Shown in pieces: positions 1 to 7,717 of a DNA stretch of 64,000 bases. The notes under the pieces were generated by a model, which was not told the DNA's origin, ran no database searches, and saw only the letters and a program-made list of their open reading frames with translations. The position numbers and the translations under genes were made by a program. Source of the DNA: DASVWZ01 sp963715675 (GTDB lineage Bacteria > Acidobacteriota > Terriglobia > Terriglobales > Acidobacteriaceae); contig OY970265.1 in assembly GCA_963715675.1 (NCBI GenBank), forward strand, positions 3,534,001-3,598,000. The letters are read 5' to 3'. Within the stretch, counting starts at the first letter, position 1, and each line of letters starts with the position of its first letter.

Positions 1-48
1 GTTCTTTCTGTTCCATCGTGGAACTGGCCTGTCCCCGCAAACTACGGC

Positions 49-77
49 TTGACAGGCTCGCTGCAACGCGTAATGCT
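49..77 (+). promoter_or_regulatory. possible promoter of the PilZ gene
   Basis: A consensus -35 hexamer TTGACA lies at 49-54. A weak -10-like TAATGCT follows at 71-77, about 20 bases before the PilZ start codon. Only the -35 is convincing, so this is tentative. Confidence 0.3.
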
Positions 78-97
78 ACAGGCTCAACGGAGAACCT

Positions 98-427
98 ATG
101 GCCGAGTCCCAGCAGGAAAAGCGTTCGACGCGCCGCTTTGCGTTGCGGCTGCCGCTTTCTGTCAGCTACACCGAGAACGGCGATCAGGAGAAATCGGCGC
201 AGACGCGGGATGTCAGCGCCCGCGGCATCTGCTTCTACCTGGAGTCGGCCATCGAGGCCGGCGCCGCGATCGAGTTCACCTTGACCCTCCCGCCCGAGAT
301 CACTCTCACTGAAAGCATCCGGGTGCGCTGCAAAGGCAAGGTGGTTCGGGTCGATCCCGGCGCGTCCGAGGGCAAAGTCGCGGTCGCGGCCATCATCGAC
401 GAATACGAGTTCCTTTCCGAACCATAA
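98..427 (+). CDS. PilZ domain protein
   Basis: A 109-residue single-domain PilZ protein, the family that binds cyclic di-GMP or derives from such binders. The two signature elements are visible: an arginine motif RRFALR at residues 12-17 and DVSARG (D/N-x-S-x-x-G) at 38-43. The rest fits the PilZ beta-barrel, and no output domain is attached. It probably acts as a small cytosolic adaptor relaying c-di-GMP levels to an unknown partner. The next gene downstream encodes an exported AMIN/FecR-like protein, so a link to envelope or surface structures is possible but only inferred. The start is the ATG after GGAGAACCT. A second PilZ gene lies at 56773-57144. Confidence 0.85.
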   Translation: MAESQQEKRSTRRFALRLPLSVSYTENGDQEKSAQTRDVSARGICFYLESAIEAGAAIEFTLTLPPEITLTESIRVRCKGKVVRVDPGASEGKVAVAAIIDEYEFLSEP

Positions 428-544
428 ACCCATGCGTCTGCGCACCTGGTTATTTCTCCCGGACACTCGCTCTCGCGCCCAGTGCAATACTTTCCTGCAC
501 GTTCTGCGGATGATATCGTTCTTCTAGAGAACACCCCAGGAAAC

Positions 545-1930
545 ATGTCTGCGTTGCCTATCCGCGTGCGAGCCGCAGCGATTACGCTGCTATGGCTGGC
601 GCTACCTCTGGCCGAGGCTCAATCTGCGCCGCAACTTCTGGCCAGCACGGAGGTCGCCTCCGTCCAATCGGTGCGAATGATCTCGGCATGGGACGGCCCC
701 GCGATTGAGATTCTCGCCAGCCGGCCTCTGGCGCCTTCGATCAGCAAGCTGGAGAATCCACGGCGCCTGGTCATTGATCTGCCAAGTGCGGTGCTGTCCG
801 GGAACCGCCCGCGAATCGACTTCCATAATGACCAGGTCAAGGGAGTGCGGGTCAGCCAGTACCGCACCACTCCATCGCCGGTCGCACGAATTGTCGTGGA
901 TCTGGCAGCCCCAGTGGATTCCAGCTGGGATGCTGCGGGAAATCGCTTGATGGTGCGAATGCGCACCGTGGCCCAGGCAGCATCCACGCCGCCCTCCGTT
1001 CCTTCGTTCAGCCCAGGCGTTGAGCCTGCGGCAGTTCCGCTGAATACCGGGTCGAGTGGCGGGGTGGTGCTCGCCGGGAGCAAGATTCCGCCGGGGTCGT
1101 CGGTGACGGCGGGGTCCGACACCGCAATCCTGCGCCTGGGACGCGGTGGCGAAGTGCGGGTTTGCCCGGGCACGACGGTATCGGTGACCGCGTCACAAAG
1201 CGGCCATGCTTTGATGTTGGGAATGAGTACCGGGGCCCTGGAGGCGCACTACTATCTCGACGCTTCGGCCGACTCGATCCTCACTCCGGACTTCCGCATT
1301 CAACTACCCGGCCCCGGCCAGTTTCACTACGCAGTCAGCGCCGACTCGCGGGGAAACACCTGCGTTCGCGCCCTGCCCGGCAATACCGCGTCGGTCATAG
1401 TTTCCGAGTTGCTGGGGGATGGAACGTATCAGGTCAAACCGACTGAACAGGTAGTATTTCGCTCGGGACGGATCAACCGTGTGGACACGGTTCTGCCGGC
1501 CGAGTGCGGCTGCGCGCCTCCGGCGATTCCGGTGATGCGAGCCGCCACCGTTCCGCCACCCGCAACAGAAAGCAGGATGTCTTCACCTGTAAATCTGGCT
1601 GCTGAGCGGCAACCGCTGGGAACTCTGCCCGCGGCGCCTGCGGCGAATACTCGACCCCTGGCGGCAACTTCACCGGAGACCGCTCCATTGCCACCGACCA
1701 AGCCCAACGAGCTGCACGTGCAAGTCGAGGCGCCATTCGTGTTTCGGGCCAGTGACCCGCCACCCCCGGACCCGCCTCCCATCCGCGAAGTCGAGCTTCT
1801 GCCCCTGCATTCGCCGCGCCCCGCGTCCCTCGCAACCGCAACTCTCCCGCCGGTCCAGATGCAGCCGAAGCCGGCGCGCCACGGAGTTATGGGCAAGATC
1901 AAAGGCTTCTTTACGGCGCTGTTCCGATGA
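545..1930 (+). CDS. AMIN domain protein with FecR-like middle region, exported
   Basis: About 461 residues. The ATG at 545 is preferred over the upstream in-frame start at 482, because it follows AGGAA and opens directly into a signal peptide (residues 1-25, ending AEAQS). Residues ~35-140 look like an AMIN domain, the peptidoglycan/secretin-associated beta module found in AmiC and PilQ. Residues ~170-310 resemble a FecR-type beta region. The C-terminal third is Pro/Ala-rich and low-complexity, ending in a short basic-hydrophobic segment. AMIN domains localise periplasmic proteins to the cell wall or to type IV pilus/secretin machinery. No amidase or secretin domain is present, so this is a periplasmic structural or adaptor protein of unknown partner. 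The domain call is firm and the role is not. Confidence 0.75.
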   Translation: MSALPIRVRAAAITLLWLALPLAEAQSAPQLLASTEVASVQSVRMISAWDGPAIEILASRPLAPSISKLENPRRLVIDLPSAVLSGNRPRIDFHNDQVKGVRVSQYRTTPSPVARIVVDLAAPVDSSWDAAGNRLMVRMRTVAQAASTPPSVPSFSPGVEPAAVPLNTGSSGGVVLAGSKIPPGSSVTAGSDTAILRLGRGGEVRVCPGTTVSVTASQSGHALMLGMSTGALEAHYYLDASADSILTPDFRIQLPGPGQFHYAVSADSRGNTCVRALPGNTASVIVSELLGDGTYQVKPTEQVVFRSGRINRVDTVLPAECGCAPPAIPVMRAATVPPPATESRMSSPVNLAAERQPLGTLPAAPAANTRPLAATSPETAPLPPTKPNELHVQVEAPFVFRASDPPPPDPPPIREVELLPLHSPRPASLATATLPPVQMQPKPARHGVMGKIKGFFTALFR

Positions 1931-1939
1931 ACAACGTAG

Positions 1940-1961
1940 GGACAGCCGCCCTCGGCTGTCC
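1940..1961. repeat. palindromic intergenic repeat, copy 1
   Basis: GGACAGCCG and CGGCTGTCC form a perfect 9-bp inverted repeat around a CCCT loop, between the AMIN gene and the convergent YtxH gene. A near-identical copy sits at 36116-36137, so this is a dispersed REP-like element. It may also work as a bidirectional transcription stop, although no T-run follows. Confidence 0.6.
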
Positions 1962-2015
1962 GGACCGGGCGAAGCGCGGCGGCCTGGTAAGGTCACAACC
2001 GACTGCGAATTCGCT

Positions 2016-2321
2016 CTAGCGGCGGATGTCCCGGATCAAGGGCGAAACCCGTTCGCGTAATTCATCCGCCAGATCGGCCCCGCGATCCACCGCGCCTTGC
2101 GCGGCTTGCTTGACATCTCCCTTGATGTCCTCCGCCCAATCCCCCAGGTTGTCGCGGACATCTTCGTAATGGCGGCGCAGATCTTTTCTCAAACTCTTTC
2201 CGCTTTTCGGGGCACAGAGCAACCCGATCAGCGTTCCCGCTCCCAGCCCGATCAACAGAAACGTAATTGCAGTTCCCACGCTGCTTCCCTGCTCGGAAGC
2301 CTCATATTTCCCTTCCAGCAT
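2016..2321 (-). CDS. YtxH-like membrane protein
   Basis: A 101-residue protein with one glycine-rich transmembrane segment (about residues 14-36) followed by CAPKSGKSLRKDL. This is the typical YtxH signature: a short hydrophobic helix, then APxSGxxxR. The rest is a charged amphipathic helix. Such proteins are small, stress-associated membrane proteins of unknown biochemical function. The gene is convergent with the AMIN gene and divergent from efp, and appears monocistronic. Confidence 0.75.
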   Translation of the reverse strand: MLEGKYEASEQGSSVGTAITFLLIGLGAGTLIGLLCAPKSGKSLRKDLRRHYEDVRDNLGDWAEDIKGDVKQAAQGAVDRGADLADELRERVSPLIRDIRR

Positions 2322-2630
2322 AAAGACACCTCTCTTGGTTTAGCATTGCCGTTTGGATGCGCTTTTGTGTATTGTAGCCTGCCCAGCCGAGGGGTGAACC
2401 CCAAATTCCATTCACCGGGAAAGCCATCTGGACTACAGCCTTCGTGTCCCTTCCCCTCCTTTATCGTCTAAATGGTTTTTCTAGGCTTACCTTTGCACCG
2501 AACCCCCGCCAAACTTCCCACAACTTCCCCAAGTCCTGTAAAATACTACCTTTGAGCCTTGTGTGCGGCGGCGCCTGAGGTTCGCCTGCTTCCGCCGGCT
2601 ACCCGCAATCAAAAGGAGATTCATTCCGCA

Positions 2631-3191
2631 ATGTCGATTCCAGCCACCCAGCTTCGTCCGGGCATGATCATCAAGCACAACAACGACCTGCATTCGGTGT
2701 TCAGCGTGGAGCACCGCACGCCCGGCAACTTGCGCGCCTTCATCCAGGCGAAACTGCGCAACCTGCGCACCGGAGCCATGTTCGAGCACCGGTTCCGCTC
2801 GCCCGACCCCATCGAAAAAATCCAGGTCGATGAGCAGGACATGGAATTCCTCTACGCCGACGGCGACAGCTACTACTTTATGGATACGACGAACTACGAG
2901 CAGACTCACCTGACCCGCGAGATTCTGGGCGACGCCGTCGATTACCTGATTCCGAACCTGCAAATCAAGGTCGAATTCTTCGATGGCAAAGCGGTGGGAA
3001 TCGAACTGCCGCAGACTGTTATCCTGACGGTGCTGCAGACCGAGCCGGGACTGAAGAGTGCTACTGCTTCCAACGTCACCAAGCCGGCCAAGACCGAGAC
3101 TGGGCTGGTTGTGCAGGTTCCGCCGTTCATCAACGAAGGCGAGAAGATCAAGGTAGATACGGCAGAGGGCGTGTATCTGTCGAGAGCGTAA
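2631..3191 (+). CDS. efp: translation elongation factor P
   Basis: A 186-residue EF-P. It binds ribosomes stalled on polyproline between the P and E sites and promotes peptide-bond formation. All three beta-barrel domains are present: a KOW-like N-domain, the central OB domain, and a C-domain with the signature ending IKVDTAEGVYLSRA. The ATG at 2631 follows AAAAGGAGAT; the 24 in-frame codons upstream lack family similarity. At the domain I loop tip, where E. coli has Lys34 and others Arg32, this protein reads TPGNLRAF with Asn33, so neither lysylation (EpmA) nor rhamnosylation (EarP) could occur there. Full length and otherwise normal. Confidence 0.95.
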   Translation: MSIPATQLRPGMIIKHNNDLHSVFSVEHRTPGNLRAFIQAKLRNLRTGAMFEHRFRSPDPIEKIQVDEQDMEFLYADGDSYYFMDTTNYEQTHLTREILGDAVDYLIPNLQIKVEFFDGKAVGIELPQTVILTVLQTEPGLKSATASNVTKPAKTETGLVVQVPPFINEGEKIKVDTAEGVYLSRA

Positions 3192-3210
3192 AAGGAATGC
3201 AGAAGGTAGA

Positions 3211-3271
3211 AGTCAGAATGCAGAAGTAATCGAGTTTCAGCTTCTTCATTCTCACTTCGCGATTCTGACTT
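3211..3271 (+). terminator. possible stem-loop between efp and acylphosphatase
   Basis: AAGTCAGAAT (3211-3220) and ATTCTGACTT (3262-3271) form a perfect 10-bp inverted repeat with a loop of about 41 bases, just after the efp stop codon. It has no downstream T-run. It could be a processing or attenuation hairpin, or an old intergenic repeat. Confidence 0.3.
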
Positions 3272-3289
3272 TTGACTTCTTCGCAGCCC

Positions 3290-3583
3290 ATGATTTCCGC
3301 TGAACAAACCGCCCGCCGTTTTCTGGTACGCGGACGCGTGCAGGGCGTCGGTTTCCGCTGGTTCGTCGAACGCGAGGCGCACATCCTCGGCCTCGCCGGA
3401 TGGGTGCGCAATAACGCCGACAGCAGCGTGGAAGTGCTGGCCATGGGCACTCGCGATCAACTTGCGGGATTGCGATCTCGTCTGCGGGAAGGCCCGCGTG
3501 CCGCCCGCGTCGACCATGTGGAGGAATTCGATGCTGAACCCGTTTCCGGTTTGACCACCTTTCGTATTGAAGGAGCCTGGTAA
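3290..3583 (+). CDS. acyP: acylphosphatase
   Basis: A 97-residue acylphosphatase, which hydrolyses acyl-phosphates. The active-site segment GRVQGVGFRWF contains the phosphate-binding loop and catalytic Arg, and WVRNN carries the catalytic Asn. The ATG at 3290 is preferred to the in-frame TTG at 3272. No good ribosome binding site is visible for either. The stop codon directly abuts the apt start (TAA then ATG), so the two genes are co-transcribed and probably translationally coupled. The length is normal for the family. Confidence 0.9.
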   Translation: MISAEQTARRFLVRGRVQGVGFRWFVEREAHILGLAGWVRNNADSSVEVLAMGTRDQLAGLRSRLREGPRAARVDHVEEFDAEPVSGLTTFRIEGAW

Positions 3584-4141
3584 ATGAACGCAGCGCCCGT
3601 TAGGCCGAACAATATCAATTGCGAGCCGCTCAAGAAACTCATCCGCGAAGTTCCCGATTTCCCCAAGAAGGGAATCTTGTTTTACGACATTACTACCCTG
3701 CTGAAAGACAATCGCGGATTCGCACTCTTGATCGACGCTCTCGCCGAGCACTACCTCGATCGGGACATTGATCTCGTGCTGGGCATGGAGGCGCGCGGAT
3801 TTATTTTCGGCCCGGCGTTGGCTTACCGTCTGAATGCCGGCTTTGTCCCCGTGCGCAAGCCCGGCAAGCTTCCAGCCGCCACCGCGAAGTACGACTACGC
3901 GCTGGAATATGGCACCAACACGCTCGAAGTGCACAAAGATGCCATTCAGCGCGGACAGCGCGTGATCATTGTTGACGATCTTCTGGCCACCGGCGGCACC
4001 GCCGAAGCCACCACGAAACTGGCAGGGACCTTGGGCGCCGAGATCATCGGCTTGGGATTCGTCGTGGAACTCGACTTCCTGAAAGGCCGTGAGAAGCTGA
4101 AAGGCTACGACGTCTATTCACTGCTGCATTACGACAAGTAA
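3584..4141 (+). CDS. apt: adenine phosphoribosyltransferase
   Basis: A 185-residue purine-salvage enzyme: adenine + PRPP to AMP + diphosphate. The PRPP-binding motif VIIVDDLLATGGTAEA spans residues ~127-142. The family N-terminus REVPDFPKKGILFYDITTLL and the GMEARGFIFG segment are also present. Length matches bacterial Apt (~170-185). The start codon immediately follows the acylphosphatase stop codon. The aldehyde dehydrogenase gene begins 46 bases downstream in the same direction. Confidence 0.95.
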   Translation: MNAAPVRPNNINCEPLKKLIREVPDFPKKGILFYDITTLLKDNRGFALLIDALAEHYLDRDIDLVLGMEARGFIFGPALAYRLNAGFVPVRKPGKLPAATAKYDYALEYGTNTLEVHKDAIQRGQRVIIVDDLLATGGTAEATTKLAGTLGAEIIGLGFVVELDFLKGREKLKGYDVYSLLHYDK

Positions 4142-4187
4142 AGGCTGCTCGCGCTGATTTCGATCTCACACGGAGGTCTTTGCATAA

Positions 4188-5558
4188 ATGGCGATCGCAA
4201 CCATCAATCCAGCTAACGGCAAGCTCGAAAAGAAGTTTGAACCGCTCTCCACTGAGCAACTGGACCAGATGCTGGAGCTTGCCTGGAAGACTTTCTCCAC
4301 GTACCGCAAAATGCCGTTTGCCGAGCGTGCCCGCATGATGCTCAAGGCTGCCGACCTTTTCGAGTCGGAAAAAGAATCCCACGCCCGCAAGATGACCATC
4401 GAGATGGGGAAATCATTTCGCGCCGCGGTCGATGAGGCGGCGAAGTGTGGCACGGCGTGCCGGTATTACGCGGAGAATGCGGAGCGCTTTCTGGCCGATG
4501 AGGTCGTGGAAACATCGGCGAAGCGAAGCTTCGTCCGCTACCAGCCCATCGGCCCGATTCTCGCCGTCATGCCCTGGAATTTTCCTTTTTGGCAAGTGGT
4601 AAGGTTTGCCGCGCCCGCTCTCATGGCGGGAAATGTCGGTCTGCTGAAACACGCTTCGAATGTTCCGCAATGCGCTCTGGCGGTGGAAGACGTCTTCCGC
4701 AGAGCCGGTTTCCCCGCGGGAGCGTTTCAAACTCTTCTCATCGGCGCCGATAAGGTCGACGGGATATTGAACGATCCCCGGGTGGTCGCGGCTACCCTGA
4801 CCGGCAGCGAGCAAGCCGGCGTGAAAGTCGGAATCGGCGCCGCCCAGAGAATCAAGAAAGTTGTGCTGGAACTCGGCGGCAGCGATCCCTTCATCGTGAT
4901 GCCCAGCGCGAATCTCGATGAAGCAGTTGCAACCGCCGTGAAGGCGAGGATCTTCAATAACGGCCAATCCTGCATCGCAGCCAAACGATTCATCGTGGCA
5001 GAGCCAATCGCCAAGGCCTTCACCGAAAAATTCGTGCATAAAATGGAATCGCTGAAAGTGGGAGATCCGTTCGACGGAAAAACTGAGCTCGGCCCCTTGG
5101 CCACCGCCGATGGCGTTGCCGATCTCGATCGCGATGTACAGAAAACGATCAAGGCTGGTGCGCGCGTACTGACCGGCGGAAAGCCGCTGCCCGGGCCCGG
5201 ATTCTTCTACGCGCCCACCGTTCTCACCGATATTCCCGAGAGTTCGCCGGCCTATCGCGAGGAGTTGTTTGGCCCAGTAGCCAGCCTGTTCATAGTGAAG
5301 GACCTGGACGAAGCAATCCGGGTCGCCAACGACAGCCGCTTCGGCCTGGGCGCTAGTGCCTGGACGAACGACGCCGCCGAGCGAGAGCGCTTGATCAATG
5401 AACTGGAAAGCGGAATGGTCTTCATCAACAAGATGGTGAGTTCCGACCCGAGGCTTCCTTTCGGCGGAGTAAAGCAGTCCGGACATGGCCGTGAACTCGG
5501 GCCTTTCGGCATCCGCGAATTCGCCAACATCAAAACCGTTTGGATCGAGTCAGACTAA
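4188..5558 (+). CDS. NAD(P)-dependent aldehyde dehydrogenase, succinate-semialdehyde type
   Basis: A 456-residue aldehyde dehydrogenase of the short Sad/YneI-like type, which typically oxidises succinate semialdehyde to succinate with NAD(P)+. Catalytic residues are visible: Asn131 in PWNFPFW, the general base Glu228 in LELGGSDPF, and the nucleophile Cys262 in NNGQSCIA. The C-terminus has the usual PFGGVKQSGHGRELG segment. Full length. Substrate assignment rests on overall resemblance to the ~460-aa SSADH group, and another aldehyde is possible. The start is the ATG after CGGAGGTCTTTGCATAA. Confidence 0.85.
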   Translation: MAIATINPANGKLEKKFEPLSTEQLDQMLELAWKTFSTYRKMPFAERARMMLKAADLFESEKESHARKMTIEMGKSFRAAVDEAAKCGTACRYYAENAERFLADEVVETSAKRSFVRYQPIGPILAVMPWNFPFWQVVRFAAPALMAGNVGLLKHASNVPQCALAVEDVFRRAGFPAGAFQTLLIGADKVDGILNDPRVVAATLTGSEQAGVKVGIGAAQRIKKVVLELGGSDPFIVMPSANLDEAVATAVKARIFNNGQSCIAAKRFIVAEPIAKAFTEKFVHKMESLKVGDPFDGKTELGPLATADGVADLDRDVQKTIKAGARVLTGGKPLPGPGFFYAPTVLTDIPESSPAYREELFGPVASLFIVKDLDEAIRVANDSRFGLGASAWTNDAAERERLINELESGMVFINKMVSSDPRLPFGGVKQSGHGRELGPFGIREFANIKTVWIESD

Positions 5559-5569
5559 TCGGCGCAAAG

Positions 5570-6271
5570 TCAGGCTGGCGCGTGCCCCACCGCTCGGCGA
5601 AGCGCTGCCCGTGCCAGCAAGCGCGTCGAATCGAGCGTCGGCAGCGGAGAATTGGAATCGTTCATGATCAATGGAATCTCGGTGCAGCCCAGGACGACGG
5701 CGTCGCAGCCCGCTTCTTTCATCCGCCCAAACACCCTCTGAAAGTAATCCTGCGTTTCGGGCTTGAATACGCTGCAAACCAGCTCCTCCATGATGATGCG
5801 GTTGATTGCTTCGCGCTCGGCCGGATTGGGACGCATGTACTTCAGTCCGTGCTCTATAAGCTTTTCCGGATAAACCTCGCTTTCGACCAGCCAACGGGTT
5901 CCGCTTATTCCAAGACAACGGAAGCCGCGCTGCACAGCCTCAACGGCCACTACCTCGGCAATGTGCAGCCAGGGCAGAGGGGACCGCGGTTCGACCAAGG
6001 GAAGTGCCTGGTGAATCGTGTTGTCGGGGCAGATGAGAAAATCGGCGCCGACTCTCGCGAGCTTACCCGCGGAGGAGAGCATTAGATCCGCCACGCCCTG
6101 CCAGTCGCCGCGGTAGATGCAGTTCATGTAGTCGGCAAATGAATACGTCTGCATCGACACCTCGGGGTGAGCGTGCGGGCTAAGGAACTGTGCGCCTTCG
6201 ATGCAGATGGTCCGATAGCAAAGAGCCGCGCCTTCGGCGGAACAGGCAACTATGCCAATGTGCTGGACCAT
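5570..6271 (-). CDS. aspartate/glutamate racemase family protein
   Basis: A 233-residue two-Cys-type racemase fold. In classical members, cysteines in two motifs swap protons at the alpha-carbon of Asp or Glu. The second motif is intact (LGCTEIP, Cys196). In the first, the usual Cys-Asn-Thr reads CPDNTIH: Asp83 occupies the Cys position and a Cys sits two residues earlier at 81. Comparable replacements occur in amino-acid epimerases such as YgeA (Thr there), so an altered specificity or a hydrolase/isomerase role is possible. It is convergent with the aldehyde dehydrogenase gene (11-base gap). Confidence 0.75.
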   Translation of the reverse strand: MVQHIGIVACSAEGAALCYRTICIEGAQFLSPHAHPEVSMQTYSFADYMNCIYRGDWQGVADLMLSSAGKLARVGADFLICPDNTIHQALPLVEPRSPLPWLHIAEVVAVEAVQRGFRCLGISGTRWLVESEVYPEKLIEHGLKYMRPNPAEREAINRIIMEELVCSVFKPETQDYFQRVFGRMKEAGCDAVVLGCTEIPLIMNDSNSPLPTLDSTRLLARAALRRAVGHAPA

Positions 6272-6293
6272 GGAGTGATCTTTCCAGGGGCCT

Positions 6294-7631
6294 CTACTTT
6301 GACGCGCTGGGCGCAGCCGCCGGCTTCAGATCTTCTGCTGCCTTCTGCAGATCTTTGATGGCTTTGTCATCCACCTGGTAGAGCGCCGGCTCTCCCTTTC
6401 GCATGGCTACGTAGTCCTCGCCGGATTTCGCAATCAGAACTTCCTCAACCCGCTTGCCTCTGTCGGAGGTGACGGTGATCTCCACCACTGGAGACGTAAA
6501 TCCGGAAGCCACAAACTTCGTGGCCGCAAGCTCGCGAACGTCGGACAACACCGCCTCCGCCCCATCGGTATCCAGCTTCTTGCCATCGCCCGACCACCAG
6601 TCTTCTCCCCCCTTGGTAAGGAAATACGCCTTCCCACCGCTGTGAATCTCAATCTTGTCGGGGTCGTTGTAACCGAAGTCGAACAGCTTCTTGTTGCGGA
6701 AATCGTCCACATTCTTATCGAGCGACTTCGGCAAGTCCCCGGAAATCTTGTAAACTCCGGCTACCACGCTGGACTTCGCGTAATAGTCATCCTTGTTCTT
6801 GCGAATTTCCAGCTGCTGAGTGCCGGAAGCGTCAGTGACCTTGGCCGTAACCAGCGCAAAGCCGCTGGCGAACGCCGCAGCCGATTTCGCTTCATCGGCG
6901 CCCGATCCGCTCAGGTCCATCTGGGCTTGGGCCAGGCTTCGAACCAGTTGGTCGATTTCATTGTCGTCGCTGCGAGCCGGCTCCGGCTTCAAGATTTGCC
7001 ATGTGTCTCTGCTGCGACCGAAGGCGATTTCACCTTTCTTGCGCACGAGGTCGACCTGGCTGATCTTGTCCGGATCCGCCGTCAGCAACCGCTTGTCGCG
7101 GAGGTCGTTGGGCGTTTTGTCGATGCTCGTCCTTTGGTAGCTCGGAATGGTGAAGACTCGCGGATCGTCGCTGAGTTTGGCATAGATCGCATTCACCGTG
7201 GGCGCCGGGTCCCCGAGAAGCAGCCGCCAGCTTTGGCGGTTTTTTCCTGTGAGATCGACTTCCAGCGCCGGAGAATCCAATCCATATTGCTTCAAATCGC
7301 CGGCCTTGTCCTCCACCAGACGCAGGGCGTCGAATGAGGAGAACGTCCCCAGCAGGCTTTGAACCGCGCTTTGGTCGACCGGCAAAGGCTTGGGAGCGGT
7401 CATCTGCCACTTGCCGGAGTTGTCGCGCTGCAGGGATACCGGGATTCCATCTTTTCTCTTTACATCGAACCTCGTGATCTCGGATTCCTTTACTGAGAGA
7501 AGCTTGGGGATGGCATCCACATCCCCGGACGTTTCGGCTTTCGGCTCCGAGGGATGCCGATTTGACCAGTACAGCGCTCCGCTAAGCGCCGCCAGTATAA
7601 CCGCCGCAATAATCAAACCACGGAGTTTCAT
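6294..7631 (-). CDS. DUF4340 domain protein
   Basis: A 445-residue protein with an N-terminal membrane anchor (about residues 5-24, starting MKLRGLIIAAVILAALSG), then repeated beta-rich modules typical of DUF4340. DUF4340 proteins usually follow gliding-type ABC transporter genes (GldG-like), where they are thought to act at the periplasmic face. No transporter genes are adjacent here; the upstream minus-strand neighbour is the 2-oxoglutarate dehydrogenase E1 gene. AGGAAGC lies just before the ATG, supporting this start. The biochemical function is unknown. Confidence 0.8.
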   Translation of the reverse strand: MKLRGLIIAAVILAALSGALYWSNRHPSEPKAETSGDVDAIPKLLSVKESEITRFDVKRKDGIPVSLQRDNSGKWQMTAPKPLPVDQSAVQSLLGTFSSFDALRLVEDKAGDLKQYGLDSPALEVDLTGKNRQSWRLLLGDPAPTVNAIYAKLSDDPRVFTIPSYQRTSIDKTPNDLRDKRLLTADPDKISQVDLVRKKGEIAFGRSRDTWQILKPEPARSDDNEIDQLVRSLAQAQMDLSGSGADEAKSAAAFASGFALVTAKVTDASGTQQLEIRKNKDDYYAKSSVVAGVYKISGDLPKSLDKNVDDFRNKKLFDFGYNDPDKIEIHSGGKAYFLTKGGEDWWSGDGKKLDTDGAEAVLSDVRELAATKFVASGFTSPVVEITVTSDRGKRVEEVLIAKSGEDYVAMRKGEPALYQVDDKAIKDLQKAAEDLKPAAAPSASK

Positions 7632-7717
7632 GTTTTTGCTTCCTACGATGCCAGGACCTGGCGCAGAATCGGCAAATCGTTCTGAGCCTCGCTACAAGTC
7701 CTCGGCCCGTTCCTCTG

